From NCBI RefSeq assembly GCF_002975175.1, contig NZ_PCNZ01000033.1:1-33892 (forward strand): DNA of 33,892 nucleotides, written 5' to 3'. The position numbers and the translations under genes are program-made. This document shows positions 7,413 through 15,461 of the stretch, piece after piece (position 1 is the first letter of the stretch; each line of letters opens with the position of its first letter). Origin of the DNA: Bacillus sp. MYb209 (GTDB lineage: Bacteria; Bacillota; Bacilli; Bacillales; Bacillaceae_G). Below the pieces are notes generated by a model that saw nothing but the letters and a program-made list of their open reading frames with translations, had not been told where the DNA came from and did not search any database.

Positions 7413-8273
7413 TTCTGGTGCGAAAATACTTCACTAGAAACATAGAACGGCAATATCCTGTTAACGAGGATATTAAACAGCTAATCCAAACAATTTATGA
7501 ATGAATTTAACTTCATTTTGGGCAGATTTCACTCTTTGGTGAAGTTGCCTTTTTTTCATCATATGCATAGCTTCGATGCCACTTAAAATTAAAGTAGCTG
7601 TACGAAGTGACTTCAATCCTAACATAGAATGGACTCGCTTTTTGATGAAACGATGGTCTTGCTCCACTATGTTATTCAAGTACTTCTGTTGTCTAAGTTG
7701 CATACCGTCAGGTATGCTTTTCTCTTTTTTCAACTGTTCAATTGCTATAGGATAAGCCGGATTCTTATCCACCGTAATGACGCGAGGTTTAGAAACATGA
7801 AAAGACCGCAAAGCTTTTTTGAAGAAGCGCTTTGCAGCCTTTGTGTCTCTTGTTTCACTGAGATAAAAATCAATCGTGTTTCCTTCGGAATCCACTGCAC
7901 GATATAGATACATCCATTGACCTTTTACTTTGATATACGTTTCATCGACTCTCCAGGAATCATTTGTTGTTTTAAGATGTCGCCGTACTCTTTCATCTAA
8001 TTCAGGTCCATATTTGATGACTCCAACGCATAATCGTTGTGTGAGCCATCGATAGGCCACACTCTTCCATCATTTCCACTACATTACGAAACCTCAAGTT
8101 GTACCGCAGGTACCATCTCACTGTTAACAAAATAATGTCAGGCTGATAATGTTTCCACTTGAATTAGTTTTGATTTTCCATACTGATCACGTCCCTTTTT
8201 TAGAGTAGTAGTATCAGTATGTCCCAGATTTAGAGGTTGCTTACAGTTATTTTGAAATTTTTGCACCAGAACC
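7413..8273 (-). mobile_element. IS240-like insertion sequence (IS6 family), inactive
   Basis: An 861-bp element with inverted ends GGTTCTGGTGCGAAA at 7413 and TTTGCACCAGAACC closing at 8273. Length and ends fit IS240 of B. thuringiensis (about 865 bp). It carries a single transposase gene on the minus strand that is broken twice. The 8-bp flanks (GATATAAC and CTTTAACT) do not match, so the copy was not left by one simple insertion, or it has since recombined. Confidence 0.9.
7473..8181 (-). pseudogene. IS240-like transposase, nonsense plus frameshift
   Basis: Starting at ATG 8179-8181 the protein reads MENQN, stop, FKWKHYQPDIILLTVRWYL and onward to MAHTTIMRW. One extra base then shifts the frame, after which VIKYGPELDERVRRHLK and the full DDE catalytic domain follow to the stop at 7473. 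The catalytic segments remain: WRVDETYIKVKG (first Asp), VITVDKNPAYP (second Asp) and VEQDHRFIKKR (Glu in the H/R context of IS6). Two lesions mean no full-length enzyme is made, although the C-terminal frame of 195 codons is open. Confidence 0.9.
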
Positions 8274-8376
8274 CTTTAACTGGAGTATTAGGAGTTAGAC
8301 TGCTTTTTTATGAACCCTCATAAATTTCTGGAATTGAGGGTTACTATTAATATATAATTTATTTAAAATAAAGGTA

Positions 8377-8398
8377 GTGAAGAGTAACTACTCTTCAC
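8377..8398. promoter_or_regulatory. Perfect palindrome upstream of the 8432 gene
   Basis: GTGAAGAGTA-AC-TACTCTTCAC, two 10-bp perfect arms, sits 34 bp before the start codon. It could be an operator or a leader hairpin. Its AT-rich tail lacks a T run, so a terminator is less likely. A second hairpin (AACCCTC / GAGGGTT) lies at 8313-8342. The paralogous gene at 12144 has no copy of this palindrome. Confidence 0.5.
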
Positions 8399-8431
8399 CT
8401 GAAATAAATATAAAGGAGAATTATAATAATA

Positions 8432-9064
8432 ATGACTTTTCCCAATAATGTTAACGGTAAGTGTGAGTATTCAATAATAGAAATTAGATGCTTACCCTAT
8501 AATTCTGAAACAATAAAATTTCAAAACGACTTTGTTCTTATTTGTAGTACATATCTTAATAAAAATGATAAAGCACATGGTCATACTACATTTGAAATCC
8601 AATCTATAAAAGAATTATCTTATAATAATTCACACGTTAAAGAAGCAAAAAAGTTTGCATTCAAAGGTGGTACTTTAAGGATTAATGATTTTGTAAACAT
8701 GATTGAAGTGAAAACTGATTATGATACAAAGATTATAGCAAACCTTTCTTACCAATATTCTAAAGATCAAGAGATGGAATATATACAAAATAAAGACTTA
8801 CTCCTATTTTCTACTTCAGTAGGAATCAAAGGTTCTTTTTCTAACGTCCCTTATCTTTATCTACCACCAGAATTTAAGACCTACATGGACTACTATGATG
8901 CTCATCAAGAATCTAAAATTCTCCATGATGCTTTTTATACTTTGTGTCGAAGCACAAAAGAAGATAGTGAATTCATTGAACAATTTAAGGAACTACAAGA
9001 TAAACAAAGTATTTTAGAAAAAGATTTATATGATCGTTATTTACAAAACACATATAAGGACTAA
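8432..9064 (+). CDS. Hypothetical protein, paralogue of the 11500-12144 product
   Basis: A 210-residue soluble protein with no signal peptide or membrane segment and no family I recognise. ATG at 8432 follows AAAGGAGAA. It shares long identical stretches with the product of 11500-12144, for example FVLICSTYLNKNDKAHGHTT, FEIQSIKELSYNN and VPYLYLPPEFK/IPYLYLPPDFK. The two therefore arose by duplication, and the N-terminal 140 residues are the conserved core. The C-terminus is charged and probably helical. The two copies point towards each other around the SLH/transglutaminase-like gene, which suggests a link to that secreted protein, but no function can be assigned. Confidence 0.8.
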   Translation: MTFPNNVNGKCEYSIIEIRCLPYNSETIKFQNDFVLICSTYLNKNDKAHGHTTFEIQSIKELSYNNSHVKEAKKFAFKGGTLRINDFVNMIEVKTDYDTKIIANLSYQYSKDQEMEYIQNKDLLLFSTSVGIKGSFSNVPYLYLPPEFKTYMDYYDAHQESKILHDAFYTLCRSTKEDSEFIEQFKELQDKQSILEKDLYDRYLQNTYKD

Positions 9065-9135
9065 ATGAATTTCTTAAAGGACACTTCATAACTAGATGAT
9101 AACAATAAAACGTATGTTTTATTATGAAAAAAAGC

Positions 9136-9200
9136 AATTCCTCTCCCACCTATTTGTTGGTGCCATGCACCTACATACAAATTGAGGAGAGAGAGGAATT
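9136..9200. repeat. Long-range hairpin, possibly the end of an IS200/IS605-type element
   Basis: AATTCCTCTC (9136-9145) pairs perfectly with GAGAGGAATT (9191-9200). The 45-base interior can form a second stem around GGTGCCATGCACC. No T run follows. Such nested hairpins are typical of single-strand transposon ends, but no transposase is nearby. Confidence 0.4.
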
Positions 9201-9269
9201 ACCTAAATTTAGTTAAAATGATTACATGCTGTAAATATACACATCAGATGAACAAAACAAATAAAATAA

Positions 9270-9313
9270 AAAAAAGAATCCCATATCATATATGTTTATG
9301 GGATTCTTTTTTC
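9270..9313. terminator. Bidirectional terminator between convergent genes
   Basis: AAAAAGAATCCCATA / TATGGGATTCTTTTTT (9271-9285 and 9297-9312), with A and T runs on both sides. It can end transcripts from the 8432 gene and from the convergent SLH/transglutaminase-like gene. Confidence 0.85.
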
Positions 9314-9398
9314 ATCTAGTACTGGTCCATTGTTACACAGACCTCAATTAATCGTTTGTGCATTGTTTTATTTTATTAATAAACTACATAGATTCATA

Positions 9399-10940
9399 TT
9401 AGCGTTTGATATCCGTTAATATTTTCTGATATCCCATTGCTTTCGGGCTACCGATCTGAATTTTATTTGTTAACTCATTATTATAGATTGTTGTTGCTTT
9501 CGCAAATTGATTACGATCCCATTGGTGATCTTTAGCAATTTGTTCATCAGATAAATTATAGTATGAATAAGTTACACGTCCTTCTACATCTGGAATCGGA
9601 TCATCGAAGGTTGTATCAAGATGGTACCATCTCCCCTCAATTTTCACTAAATTCCAAGCATGAGGTTGTCCATTTCCAGTCCCTGTTACAATATGACCTT
9701 CTACTCCTGCCTCTTTTAACAATTGATAAGTTAATAATGCATATCCTTGACAAACAGCAGAACGGTTTGCTAAAGCTTCATATGCCGTATAAGCCTGGAA
9801 AGAAGTATCATAAGAAACATGTTTTACGACATAATCATGAATCGCTTTTACTTTTTCATGTTCATCCATACCAGCTTTAACAATAGAAGTGATAACTGAT
9901 TTTGCTTGTGTCTTTACATAGTTCATTTGCTCTTTTGATTCACGGTATGTAATTTTTAATGTAAATACATAATCTCCTGGAATACCACGAATAGAATATT
10001 GTGTATTTGCGATATTATATTTCATGTATTCATTTGAATCAACTGTCTCATCATATGCTTTAACAAGCGTATCCATAACTTCTCTAATATTAGATTGTTT
10101 AGATTTATATGTTATAGTTATATCTTCTTCATGATTATTAATATAATTTTTCATGTCTTTTTTATAAGCTTCTAATAGTTGTACCTCAGTTTGTACACTC
10201 GTACCTTCATTATTTGGTTTTGTCACATCAGGATTTTGTGTATTAAATTGTTCCATATAATTTAATGCATTAAATAAAAACTGTGCATACTGTTCACGAG
10301 TTACAGTTTTATTTGGTTCAAAACCTCCATTACCTGTACCTGATGCAATTTTATTCGACTGTACGGCACTAATAGCGTCCTTCGCCCATGAATTATCTGG
10401 TACATCATTAAAAGTATGTTTACTTAACACAGGAACTTTAAAAGCATTCTTGATGACCTGTGCCATTTCTGCACGACTTAATGATTCTTTTGGTCGAAAT
10501 TCCCCATTTTGATCCCCTTTAAAGACTCCTATGTCTGTCAAAAATAGAATCTCTTCTAGGAACATTGTTGAGTTTTTATTAATGTCCTTATATGGATTTT
10601 TAAGCTGAGACCCATCTTGCATAATATAAAAAGAGTTGTCCTTATTAAGAGTGCCTCCTTTTTTAGCAGGAGCTAGCACACGATAAATTAAAGCTGCCAC
10701 CTGTTCACGAGTAGCATTATCTCCCAGGCCAAACATTCCATTTCCATATCCCCCGATAATATTACGATTAGCTAAGCTCGTAATGGCATTATTTGCCCAA
10801 TGGTTTTTGGGGACATCATTAAATACAACTGAATTTCCCCCTGACTGGACTTCAGCTTTTACGGGATCACTACTTGTTCCTAACAATGCACCTCCTACCA
10901 TCGTTAATGATGTTATTGATTTTAATAGTTTTTTACTCAT
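9399..10940 (-). CDS. Secreted SLH-domain protein with transglutaminase-like domain
   Basis: A 513-residue exported protein. The signal peptide ends at about residue 29 (DPVKAE). Three SLH repeats at about 36-225 (FNDVPKNHWANNAI, YKDINKNSTMFLEEI, FNDVPDNSWAKDAI) bind it to the cell wall. After a linker, a transglutaminase/protease-like core at about 355-450 carries the triad Cys397 (SAVCQGYA), His427 (QPHAWN) and Asp442 (YHLDTTFDDP). Family knowledge: such domains cross-link or hydrolyse amide bonds, in bacteria often as peptidases on wall peptides or surface proteins. The start at 10940 follows TAGGAGAG. It stands alone on its strand between the two paralogous unknown genes. The substrate is unknown. 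Confidence 0.92.
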   Translation of the reverse strand: MSKKLLKSITSLTMVGGALLGTSSDPVKAEVQSGGNSVVFNDVPKNHWANNAITSLANRNIIGGYGNGMFGLGDNATREQVAALIYRVLAPAKKGGTLNKDNSFYIMQDGSQLKNPYKDINKNSTMFLEEILFLTDIGVFKGDQNGEFRPKESLSRAEMAQVIKNAFKVPVLSKHTFNDVPDNSWAKDAISAVQSNKIASGTGNGGFEPNKTVTREQYAQFLFNALNYMEQFNTQNPDVTKPNNEGTSVQTEVQLLEAYKKDMKNYINNHEEDITITYKSKQSNIREVMDTLVKAYDETVDSNEYMKYNIANTQYSIRGIPGDYVFTLKITYRESKEQMNYVKTQAKSVITSIVKAGMDEHEKVKAIHDYVVKHVSYDTSFQAYTAYEALANRSAVCQGYALLTYQLLKEAGVEGHIVTGTGNGQPHAWNLVKIEGRWYHLDTTFDDPIPDVEGRVTYSYYNLSDEQIAKDHQWDRNQFAKATTIYNNELTNKIQIGSPKAMGYQKILTDIKR

Positions 10941-11041
10941 AAATTCTCTCCTAATAATATATTAAAGTAATTAACTTTACTTCACTAAGTTTATTAAACA
11001 AGTGGTATCTTTTAACTAAAATTTACAGATTTACGATACGA

Positions 11042-11344
11042 GAAAACCCCTGCAGGACTTAAGTCCGCCTTTAAGCATGGGATGAAAGTATCGCTTTTGC
11101 GTAGCAAAACATGTTAAAATGGCTTCAAAGTCATGCAAAAGACTCTAAAACATAAGGAGAACCAAACAATCTGTACGGTATAGTAACAGCCCCTTAGCCC
11201 ATGAACCTATATAGTCTGTCATGGGAGTGGTGATAGCACATCGCAATCTTGCACGTCAGCGATACCAGAAATGAACTTCGCCTTTGGTAGCAAGAATCCC
11301 ACTGACGTATGTCAGCTTGCCCCTTTAGGGGTGGGAGTGTCAAA
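11042..11344 (+). mobile_element. IS200/IS605-type deletion derivative with omega-RNA-like 3' end, no transposase or TnpB
   Basis: The segment opens with a hairpin CCCCTGC...GCATGGG around the perfect palindrome GGACTTAAGTCC. It closes with GAATCCCAC ... CCCCTTTAGGGGTGGGAGT and TCAA, the form of left and right ends of IS605-family elements. The interior holds several stems (GCTTTTGC/GCAAAAC, CCCATGA/TCATGGG, CTGAC/GTCAG) and AAGGAGAACC, resembling the 3' region that encodes the guide (omega) RNA downstream of tnpB. No open frame for TnpA or TnpB is present. It is probably a short palindrome-associated element that depends on enzymes from elsewhere. Family assignment is by structure only. Confidence 0.5.
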
Positions 11345-11499
11345 AATGTACTATGAAAGACTTTTAGATAGATATAGTCTAGGATACTACAAAATACATA
11401 TATAGTTTTATGAATTTATGCATTTTCTTCATTTTTATAAACAAATAGGTGTATTTTGTATAATATTTAAAGGGTTTTTGATGTTTCTATGAAAATAAA
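11345..11499. other. AT-rich spacer
   Basis: Nothing recognised. No clear terminator for the following minus-strand gene. Confidence 0.3.
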
Positions 11500-12144
11500 T
11501 CAAATTTTCTTATATTGATTCCGTAAAAAGCTATCATACAAGATAAGAGATTTATTCTTTTGTTTTTCTTTTAAAATTTCAAATTGATTAATGAAAGATT
11601 CTGAACAATCATGTTCTTTTATGAAATGTTCTAATATTGAGTAAGCGGTGTGAAGAACTTCAGAATCGTGCTTAGCCTGATAATATTCTATATACTTCTT
11701 AAAATCCGGAGGAAGATATAAATAAGGAATATTAGACAATTGCCCCTTTGGCCCTTCAGAAATGGAAAATAAGAGTAAATCTTGCTCTTGTATATATTCC
11801 CTCTCTTGATCGCTATGATATTGATAGGAAAGTCTCGCTATGAATTTCGTATCATAGTCTGATTCCGCTTGAGTAATTGTTACAAAATCATTTATTTTCA
11901 AAGACCCACCTTGGTATACAAACTTCTTAGCATTTTTTACATTTGGATTATTATAAGACAGTTCTTTTATTGATTGAATTTCAAATGTAGTATGACCATG
12001 TGCTTTATCATTTTTATTAAGATAAGTACTACAAATAAGTACAAAATTATCATAAAAATCAGGTACTGTAGAAATACAAGGTAAACATTGAATTTCTATA
12101 ATTGAATACTCATAAGACGTATTGATGTTACTTGGAAAAATCAT
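11500..12144 (-). CDS. Hypothetical protein, paralogue of the 8432-9064 product
   Basis: A 214-residue soluble protein of unknown family. Start ATG at 12144 with AAAGGAGAA, the same leader sequence as its paralogue (AAAGGAGAATTATAA). The shared core covers residues 1-145 (YEYSIIEIQCLP, CSTYLNKNDKAHGHTTFEIQ, YDTKFIARLSYQY, NIPYLYLPPDFK). The tail after about 150 differs more, and here has extra residues (HDCSESFINQFE). No signal peptide, so it acts in the cytoplasm unless exported by another route. The inverted arrangement with its paralogue brackets 9.4-11.3 kb. Confidence 0.8.
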   Translation of the reverse strand: MIFPSNINTSYEYSIIEIQCLPCISTVPDFYDNFVLICSTYLNKNDKAHGHTTFEIQSIKELSYNNPNVKNAKKFVYQGGSLKINDFVTITQAESDYDTKFIARLSYQYHSDQEREYIQEQDLLLFSISEGPKGQLSNIPYLYLPPDFKKYIEYYQAKHDSEVLHTAYSILEHFIKEHDCSESFINQFEILKEKQKNKSLILYDSFLRNQYKKI

Positions 12145-12203
12145 TTTATAATTCTCCTTTAAATTTATTGCTCATGCCATATAATCGATCTTCATGAAAA
12201 ATA

Positions 12204-12236
12204 GAAAAGCCATTATCGATTTGATAAGGGCTTTTC
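12204..12236. terminator. Hairpin upstream of the 12144 gene
   Basis: GAAAAGCC-A-TTATC / GATAA-G-GGCTTTTC, with CTATTTTTC after it on the minus strand. It would stop minus-strand readthrough coming from the IS fragments on the right. Confidence 0.6.
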
Positions 12237-12306
12237 ACCTGCTTTTATATAGAATAAAAATCAGATGCCTATAGAAGTATAACATAAAATTTAATTAAAA
12301 CAATGT

Positions 12307-12320
12307 GGTTCTGCTGCAAA
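12307..12320. repeat. Decayed IS240-type end
   Basis: GGTTCTGCTGCAAA differs by one base from the IS240-type end seen at 1465 and 7413. It marks the distal end of the IS6-family remnant whose transposase N-terminus lies at 12376-12567. Confidence 0.6.
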
Positions 12321-12375
12321 GTTTGAAAAAAAACATAAACAGGTTGGTAAATGCGGAACAATGTTTCGGAAGAAG

Positions 12376-12567
12376 TTAGTTCCAAATTTGATAGATGAGA
12401 TTTCCATATTCATGAACCCATCGCATGATGGTTGTTGGGTGAACTGAAATACCACGTTCTTTCAGCATTTCAGAAACATCGCGATAACTTAAAGAAAAAC
12501 TGCAGTAGTACAGGGCGGCTACTAAAATAATAGCTTTCTTGAATTGTTTTCCTTTAAAATATCTGAT
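12376..12567 (-). pseudogene. IS6-family transposase N-terminal fragment
   Basis: Reads RYFKGKQFKKAIILVAALYY, then SLSYRDVSEMLKERGISVHP, then TTIMRWVHEYGNLIYQIW and a stop. This is the N-terminal zinc-finger/HTH part of IS6 transposases and is distinct in sequence from the copy at 7473. The whole DDE domain has been deleted, and on the other side the start codon region has been replaced by an IS231-type element (12580-12698). Confidence 0.85.
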
Positions 12568-12579
12568 GTGGCGGTACCC

Positions 12580-12698
12580 CATGCCCATCAACTTAAGAAA
12601 ACAAATCCACCCCAAAACGAAAAAATGAGCTTTTTTATTACAAGTTAGGACAAAATCTCGTTCTGGGGGAGTTGTATTTTCTTAGCTTGATAGCGATG
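12580..12698. repeat. IS231-type miniature element, subfamily I, with target duplication
   Basis: A 119-bp element from CATGCCCATCAACTTAAGAA to CTTAGCTTGATAGCGATG. It is flanked by TGGCGGTACCC (12569-12579) and TGGCGGGACCC (12699-12709), an 11-bp direct repeat with one mismatch, as expected for IS231 insertion. Inverted, its interior matches the copies at 23350 and 32540 (CCCCCAGAACGA, TTTTGT..TAACTT). It has no coding capacity. Confidence 0.85.
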
Positions 12699-12728
12699 TG
12701 GCGGGACCCCTCTAAGAGATATATTTTA

Positions 12729-12771
12729 AAAAATGACCTGCTTTCTAATTTAGAAAGCAAGTCATTTTTTA
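12729..12771. terminator. Bidirectional terminator of the GtrA/GT2 operon
   Basis: AATGAC-CT-GCTTTCT / AGAAAGC-AA-GTCATT with A and T runs at each side, directly after the DUF2304 stop codon on the minus strand. Confidence 0.85.
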
Positions 12772-12772
12772 A

Positions 12773-13135
12773 TTATGCATCGTGTAAAGAATCATTTTGT
12801 TCTTTATTATTTAATTTTTGTTTTAGCAGCGCATAATCTTGTGTCAATGTTACAAGTTGGTGATGCTGTTTAGAAACCTTACGAGTTAAATCAAAAATTA
12901 AAATAAAGCAGAATAAAAGTCCGAACAAGAATAAAACAGATGGTGGGTATTCTACGTGTAATAGCTTCCCAATCCAATTTATAATTTTATCTGTAGAGCT
13001 TAAAATTGCCATTGCGATACAAACGAAAATCCAAAGGATAGAATATTTTGTGTCTAAAGCACCTCTACGTATAGAATTAATAATTAGGAAAAATAATAAT
13101 AAGATAAAGATAAATGAAAAGGTAACTATAGGCAT
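12773..13135 (-). CDS. DUF2304 membrane protein
   Basis: A 120-residue protein with three membrane helices at about 4-20, 33-45 and 66-85, followed by a charged, helical cytoplasmic tail (VSKQHHQLVTLTQDYALL). DUF2304 proteins are regularly encoded beside GT2 glycosyltransferases that load sugars on undecaprenyl phosphate. The start is 6 bp past the glycosyltransferase stop, so the two are co-transcribed. Family knowledge suggests an accessory role in polyprenyl-sugar synthesis or transfer; the mechanism is unknown. Confidence 0.85.
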   Translation of the reverse strand: MPIVTFSFIFILLLFFLIINSIRRGALDTKYSILWIFVCIAMAILSSTDKIINWIGKLLHVEYPPSVLFLFGLLFCFILIFDLTRKVSKQHHQLVTLTQDYALLKQKLNNKEQNDSLHDA

Positions 13136-13141
13136 GAATTA

Positions 13142-13870
13142 TCAACCTTTCACAATTTTTTGCATTAATATGGCTAAACTTACTTTAATCATGTAATATG
13201 CAGATTTTAAAGGTGTAATAGAAGATTGTCCCCCTTGTCTTTCTTGCATATTAACTGATATTTCCTTAATGCGAAGGTTCTTCTTTTTTAAGTGAATGAG
13301 CACTTCTGGTTCTGGATAATCTTTCGGATAATTGTGTGCGAAAATCTTAATTACTTCGCGATTAATAGCGCGGTATCCAGATGTTGGATCCATAAATGTT
13401 TGTTTTGTTAGTAATTTTAACAAGGCAGTAAAGTAAAATATTCCAATTCGTCTTGAAAGACTTCCTTTATATGCGGTTTTTTCCGTAAATCGAGACCCTA
13501 GCACCATATCGCATTGATCTTCAGCAATAGGTTGGATGATTTTATATAAATCTTCTGGGTTATGTTGTCCATCGGCATCAAATTGAATAGCGATATCATA
13601 ACCATTTTCATAAGCATATTTGTATCCAGTCTGTACAGCTGACCCAATCCCTAAATTATAAGGTAGATTTACAAGATGTACCGGGAATGTTGTGACAATT
13701 GCAGGTGTTTTATCTTTGGATCCATCATTCATTACGCAAATATCTAATCCTCCAAAGTGTTCTTTTAGTTCTAAAAGTCTTGTTAATGTATCTGCAATCG
13801 CTTCCTCTTCATTGTAAGCGGGAATGATAATCAAGGTTTTAGGTATTACAATTGGTACCTCAACAGACAT
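13142..13870 (-). CDS. GT2 glycosyltransferase (polyprenyl-phosphate sugar synthase type)
   Basis: A 242-residue cytoplasmic-face enzyme with the GT-A fold: the nucleotide-sugar site at IIIPAYNEEEAI and MNDGSKDKT (48-51), the metal-binding DAD at 98-100 (QFDADGQHNPED), and the acceptor region GSRFTEK. There are no C-terminal membrane helices, so it resembles DPM1-like synthases rather than GtrB with membrane anchors. It probably transfers a sugar from UDP/GDP-sugar to undecaprenyl phosphate, for decoration of a wall polymer. It heads the pair with DUF2304. GtrA (14057-14449) lies upstream on the same strand with a 186-bp gap. The start is 13870 behind AAAGGATG. Confidence 0.9.
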   Translation of the reverse strand: MSVEVPIVIPKTLIIIPAYNEEEAIADTLTRLLELKEHFGGLDICVMNDGSKDKTPAIVTTFPVHLVNLPYNLGIGSAVQTGYKYAYENGYDIAIQFDADGQHNPEDLYKIIQPIAEDQCDMVLGSRFTEKTAYKGSLSRRIGIFYFTALLKLLTKQTFMDPTSGYRAINREVIKIFAHNYPKDYPEPEVLIHLKKKNLRIKEISVNMQERQGGQSSITPLKSAYYMIKVSLAILMQKIVKG

Positions 13871-14056
13871 ATTGCACCATCCTTTATATGATAATAGGCA
13901 TTATTATTTTTAGTAAAAGACATTGTTAGTTAGCATTTTAAAAGCCGGTTTCTAAGAGACCAGTCTTCGCTATTATTTCACTCCAATTCTGCAGCCATTT
14001 CACCCATTACAAGTTTCATTAGGTATAAAAATGTTGCTTCCTATGTAAATTTCACA

Positions 14057-14449
14057 CTATACTATTCTTTCGATTTTCGTAACTAATATTTTTTTCGATA
14101 ATAAATATGTAAAAGGTATCGCAGTCAGTGATGCTAGGAAAGGTGAAATTATTTCATTTAAACCTACTAAGTCAACTAAAATATAAATGCCGACAGTTGT
14201 AACTGCAATATTAACAGCATATGTTAATGGGAATTGTAAAAATTTCTTTAAAGTCGGTTTTGTTTTGTAAGTAAAGTACGTATTAAGAAAAAAAGAACCT
14301 ATTATGCCTATTACAGTAGCAATAATATGTGCTGATAAATAATTTAACCCTATTAATTGGCCTAATAAAAGATAAAATATGTAATAATTCAGGGTATTCG
14401 CGCATCCCACTATAATAAAACGAAGCACTTGTTTATTAAACACTTTCAA
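14057..14449 (-). CDS. GtrA family membrane protein (lipid-linked sugar flippase type)
   Basis: A 130-residue protein with four predicted membrane helices (FIIVGCANTLNYYIFYLLL; IIATVIGIIGSFFLNTYF; YAVNIAVTTVGIYILV; PFLASLTAIPFTYLL) and the GtrA signature RFIIVGCANTLNYY. It starts with TTG at 14447-14449 behind AGGGAG. GtrA proteins are thought to move undecaprenyl-phosphate sugars across the membrane. With the GT2 enzyme and DUF2304 protein downstream it forms a typical wall-polymer glycosylation set. The external transferase that would complete the pathway is not in the window. Confidence 0.88.
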   Translation of the reverse strand: MKVFNKQVLRFIIVGCANTLNYYIFYLLLGQLIGLNYLSAHIIATVIGIIGSFFLNTYFTYKTKPTLKKFLQFPLTYAVNIAVTTVGIYILVDLVGLNEIISPFLASLTAIPFTYLLSKKILVTKIERIV

Positions 14450-14630
14450 TTTAATTTTCTCCCTATCTATAATTTGACTAGTCCTTCTTTATATAATCAT
14501 AAACACTGAGTAATATTTAGGGCTATAATTAAAAACAGATATTTTCCTTTATTTTCTAAATACTATTATATACTAAAGGGTTAAGTTAGGTACATTCTAA
14601 ATTACATTTTCACCTGGAGATGCCCATTTT

Positions 14631-14672
14631 ATCGTTTTGGGGTACTTGCTTTTCTAAGCTTGATGGAGATGT
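14631..14672. repeat. IS231-type right end, partial
   Basis: ATCGTTTTGGGGTACTTG is followed by CTAAGCTTGATGGAGATG, the right half of the miniature IS231-type elements. The left half is missing. It is fused in front of the DUF7832 fragment. Confidence 0.75.
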
Positions 14673-14847
14673 GGACATCGTTATTTGTGATAAGGCAAAA
14701 TACCATTATGAAGGTGATTTTCCGAAGGATTTTCCAATTGAGCAAGTATTTGTACATACTGAAATGTTTTTAGGATGGCTAATTGAAAATAATTTATTTA
14801 GTGGAGGATTTGAAGAAGTATCTCAAGATGAAATTAAAATGATCTAG
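14673..14847 (+). pseudogene. DUF7832-type protein, truncated at both ends
   Basis: The frame reads from the IS231 end into DKAKYHYEGDFPKDFPIEQV then FVHTEMFLGWLIENNLFSGG and stops early at 14847. This matches the N-terminal part of DUF7832 proteins (usually about twice as long), found beside polymorphic toxin loci and thought to be immunity-like. The original start codon has been replaced by the IS231-type end. Confidence 0.65.
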
Positions 14848-14962
14848 TTTTACATGTATCTTGGCTGAAGCCCTTTTAGAGTGGGATTTCTTCTCTCTTT
14901 GACGTATAAAGACTAGAATCCAAGAACGATAGAGTATACTAGTAATAAGAGAGGTGAATAAT

Positions 14963-15197
14963 ATTAATAACAATGATTATGTTTTAATAAATTCTGTGAT
15001 GACAAATATAGTTCAAGTGGGAATGACCCATTAGAAAACCAGAGGATAGAGTAGAAGAAGTATCATTTGTAACAGGTGTACCAACAAGTTTTATTCTTGT
15101 TTACAATAAATTTACTGAATATAATTTACTTTTAGACGGAATGATGCATGAATTTCTAGAATAACAAGGGTTTAGAGTAGCAAAATGGGTTATATAA
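14963..15197 (+). pseudogene. Decayed small gene, several frameshifts
   Basis: Behind a good GAGAGGTG ribosome site the start codon is lost (ATT). The reading NNNDYVLINSVMTNIVQVG shifts frame to NDPLENQRIE, and again to RVEEVSFVTGVPTSFILVYN and LLLDGMMHEFLE, then an in-frame stop and QGFRVAKWVI. An ancestral protein of about 75-80 residues can be pieced together. No family recognised. Confidence 0.55.
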
Positions 15198-15269
15198 AAA
15201 ATCTTAGTATGCCGAAATTTATCTCCAAGGACATCATATACAGTGAGAATAAAAGGAGTGGTTCATCAT

Positions 15270-15461
15270 ATGAATATTAGGTCAATAATAGGTGAAAATA
15301 CAAGAGAATTATTTGTTTATTCAAAAGAGATAGAGGGATTTCTTAACATTTTTTCAGGTACGGAGCCTAGAATGTGCTTAGAAGAACTTGAGGAAAACCA
15401 AAGAATTATTAACAAAGTGTATAGATTGATACCATTGGTAAATGATTGGGGTGATAAATAA
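15270..15461 (+). CDS. Small hypothetical protein, translationally coupled to the next gene
   Basis: A 63-residue protein (MNIRSIIGENTRELFVYSKE to VNDWGDK). ATG at 15270 is preferred over the GTG at 15243 because AAAAGGAG lies 10 bases before it. Its stop codon overlaps the start of the downstream glycosyltransferase-like gene (TAATG), so the two are coupled and probably work together. Acidic, probably helical, no membrane segment. Family not recognised. Confidence 0.65.
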   Translation: MNIRSIIGENTRELFVYSKEIEGFLNIFSGTEPRMCLEELEENQRIINKVYRLIPLVNDWGDK

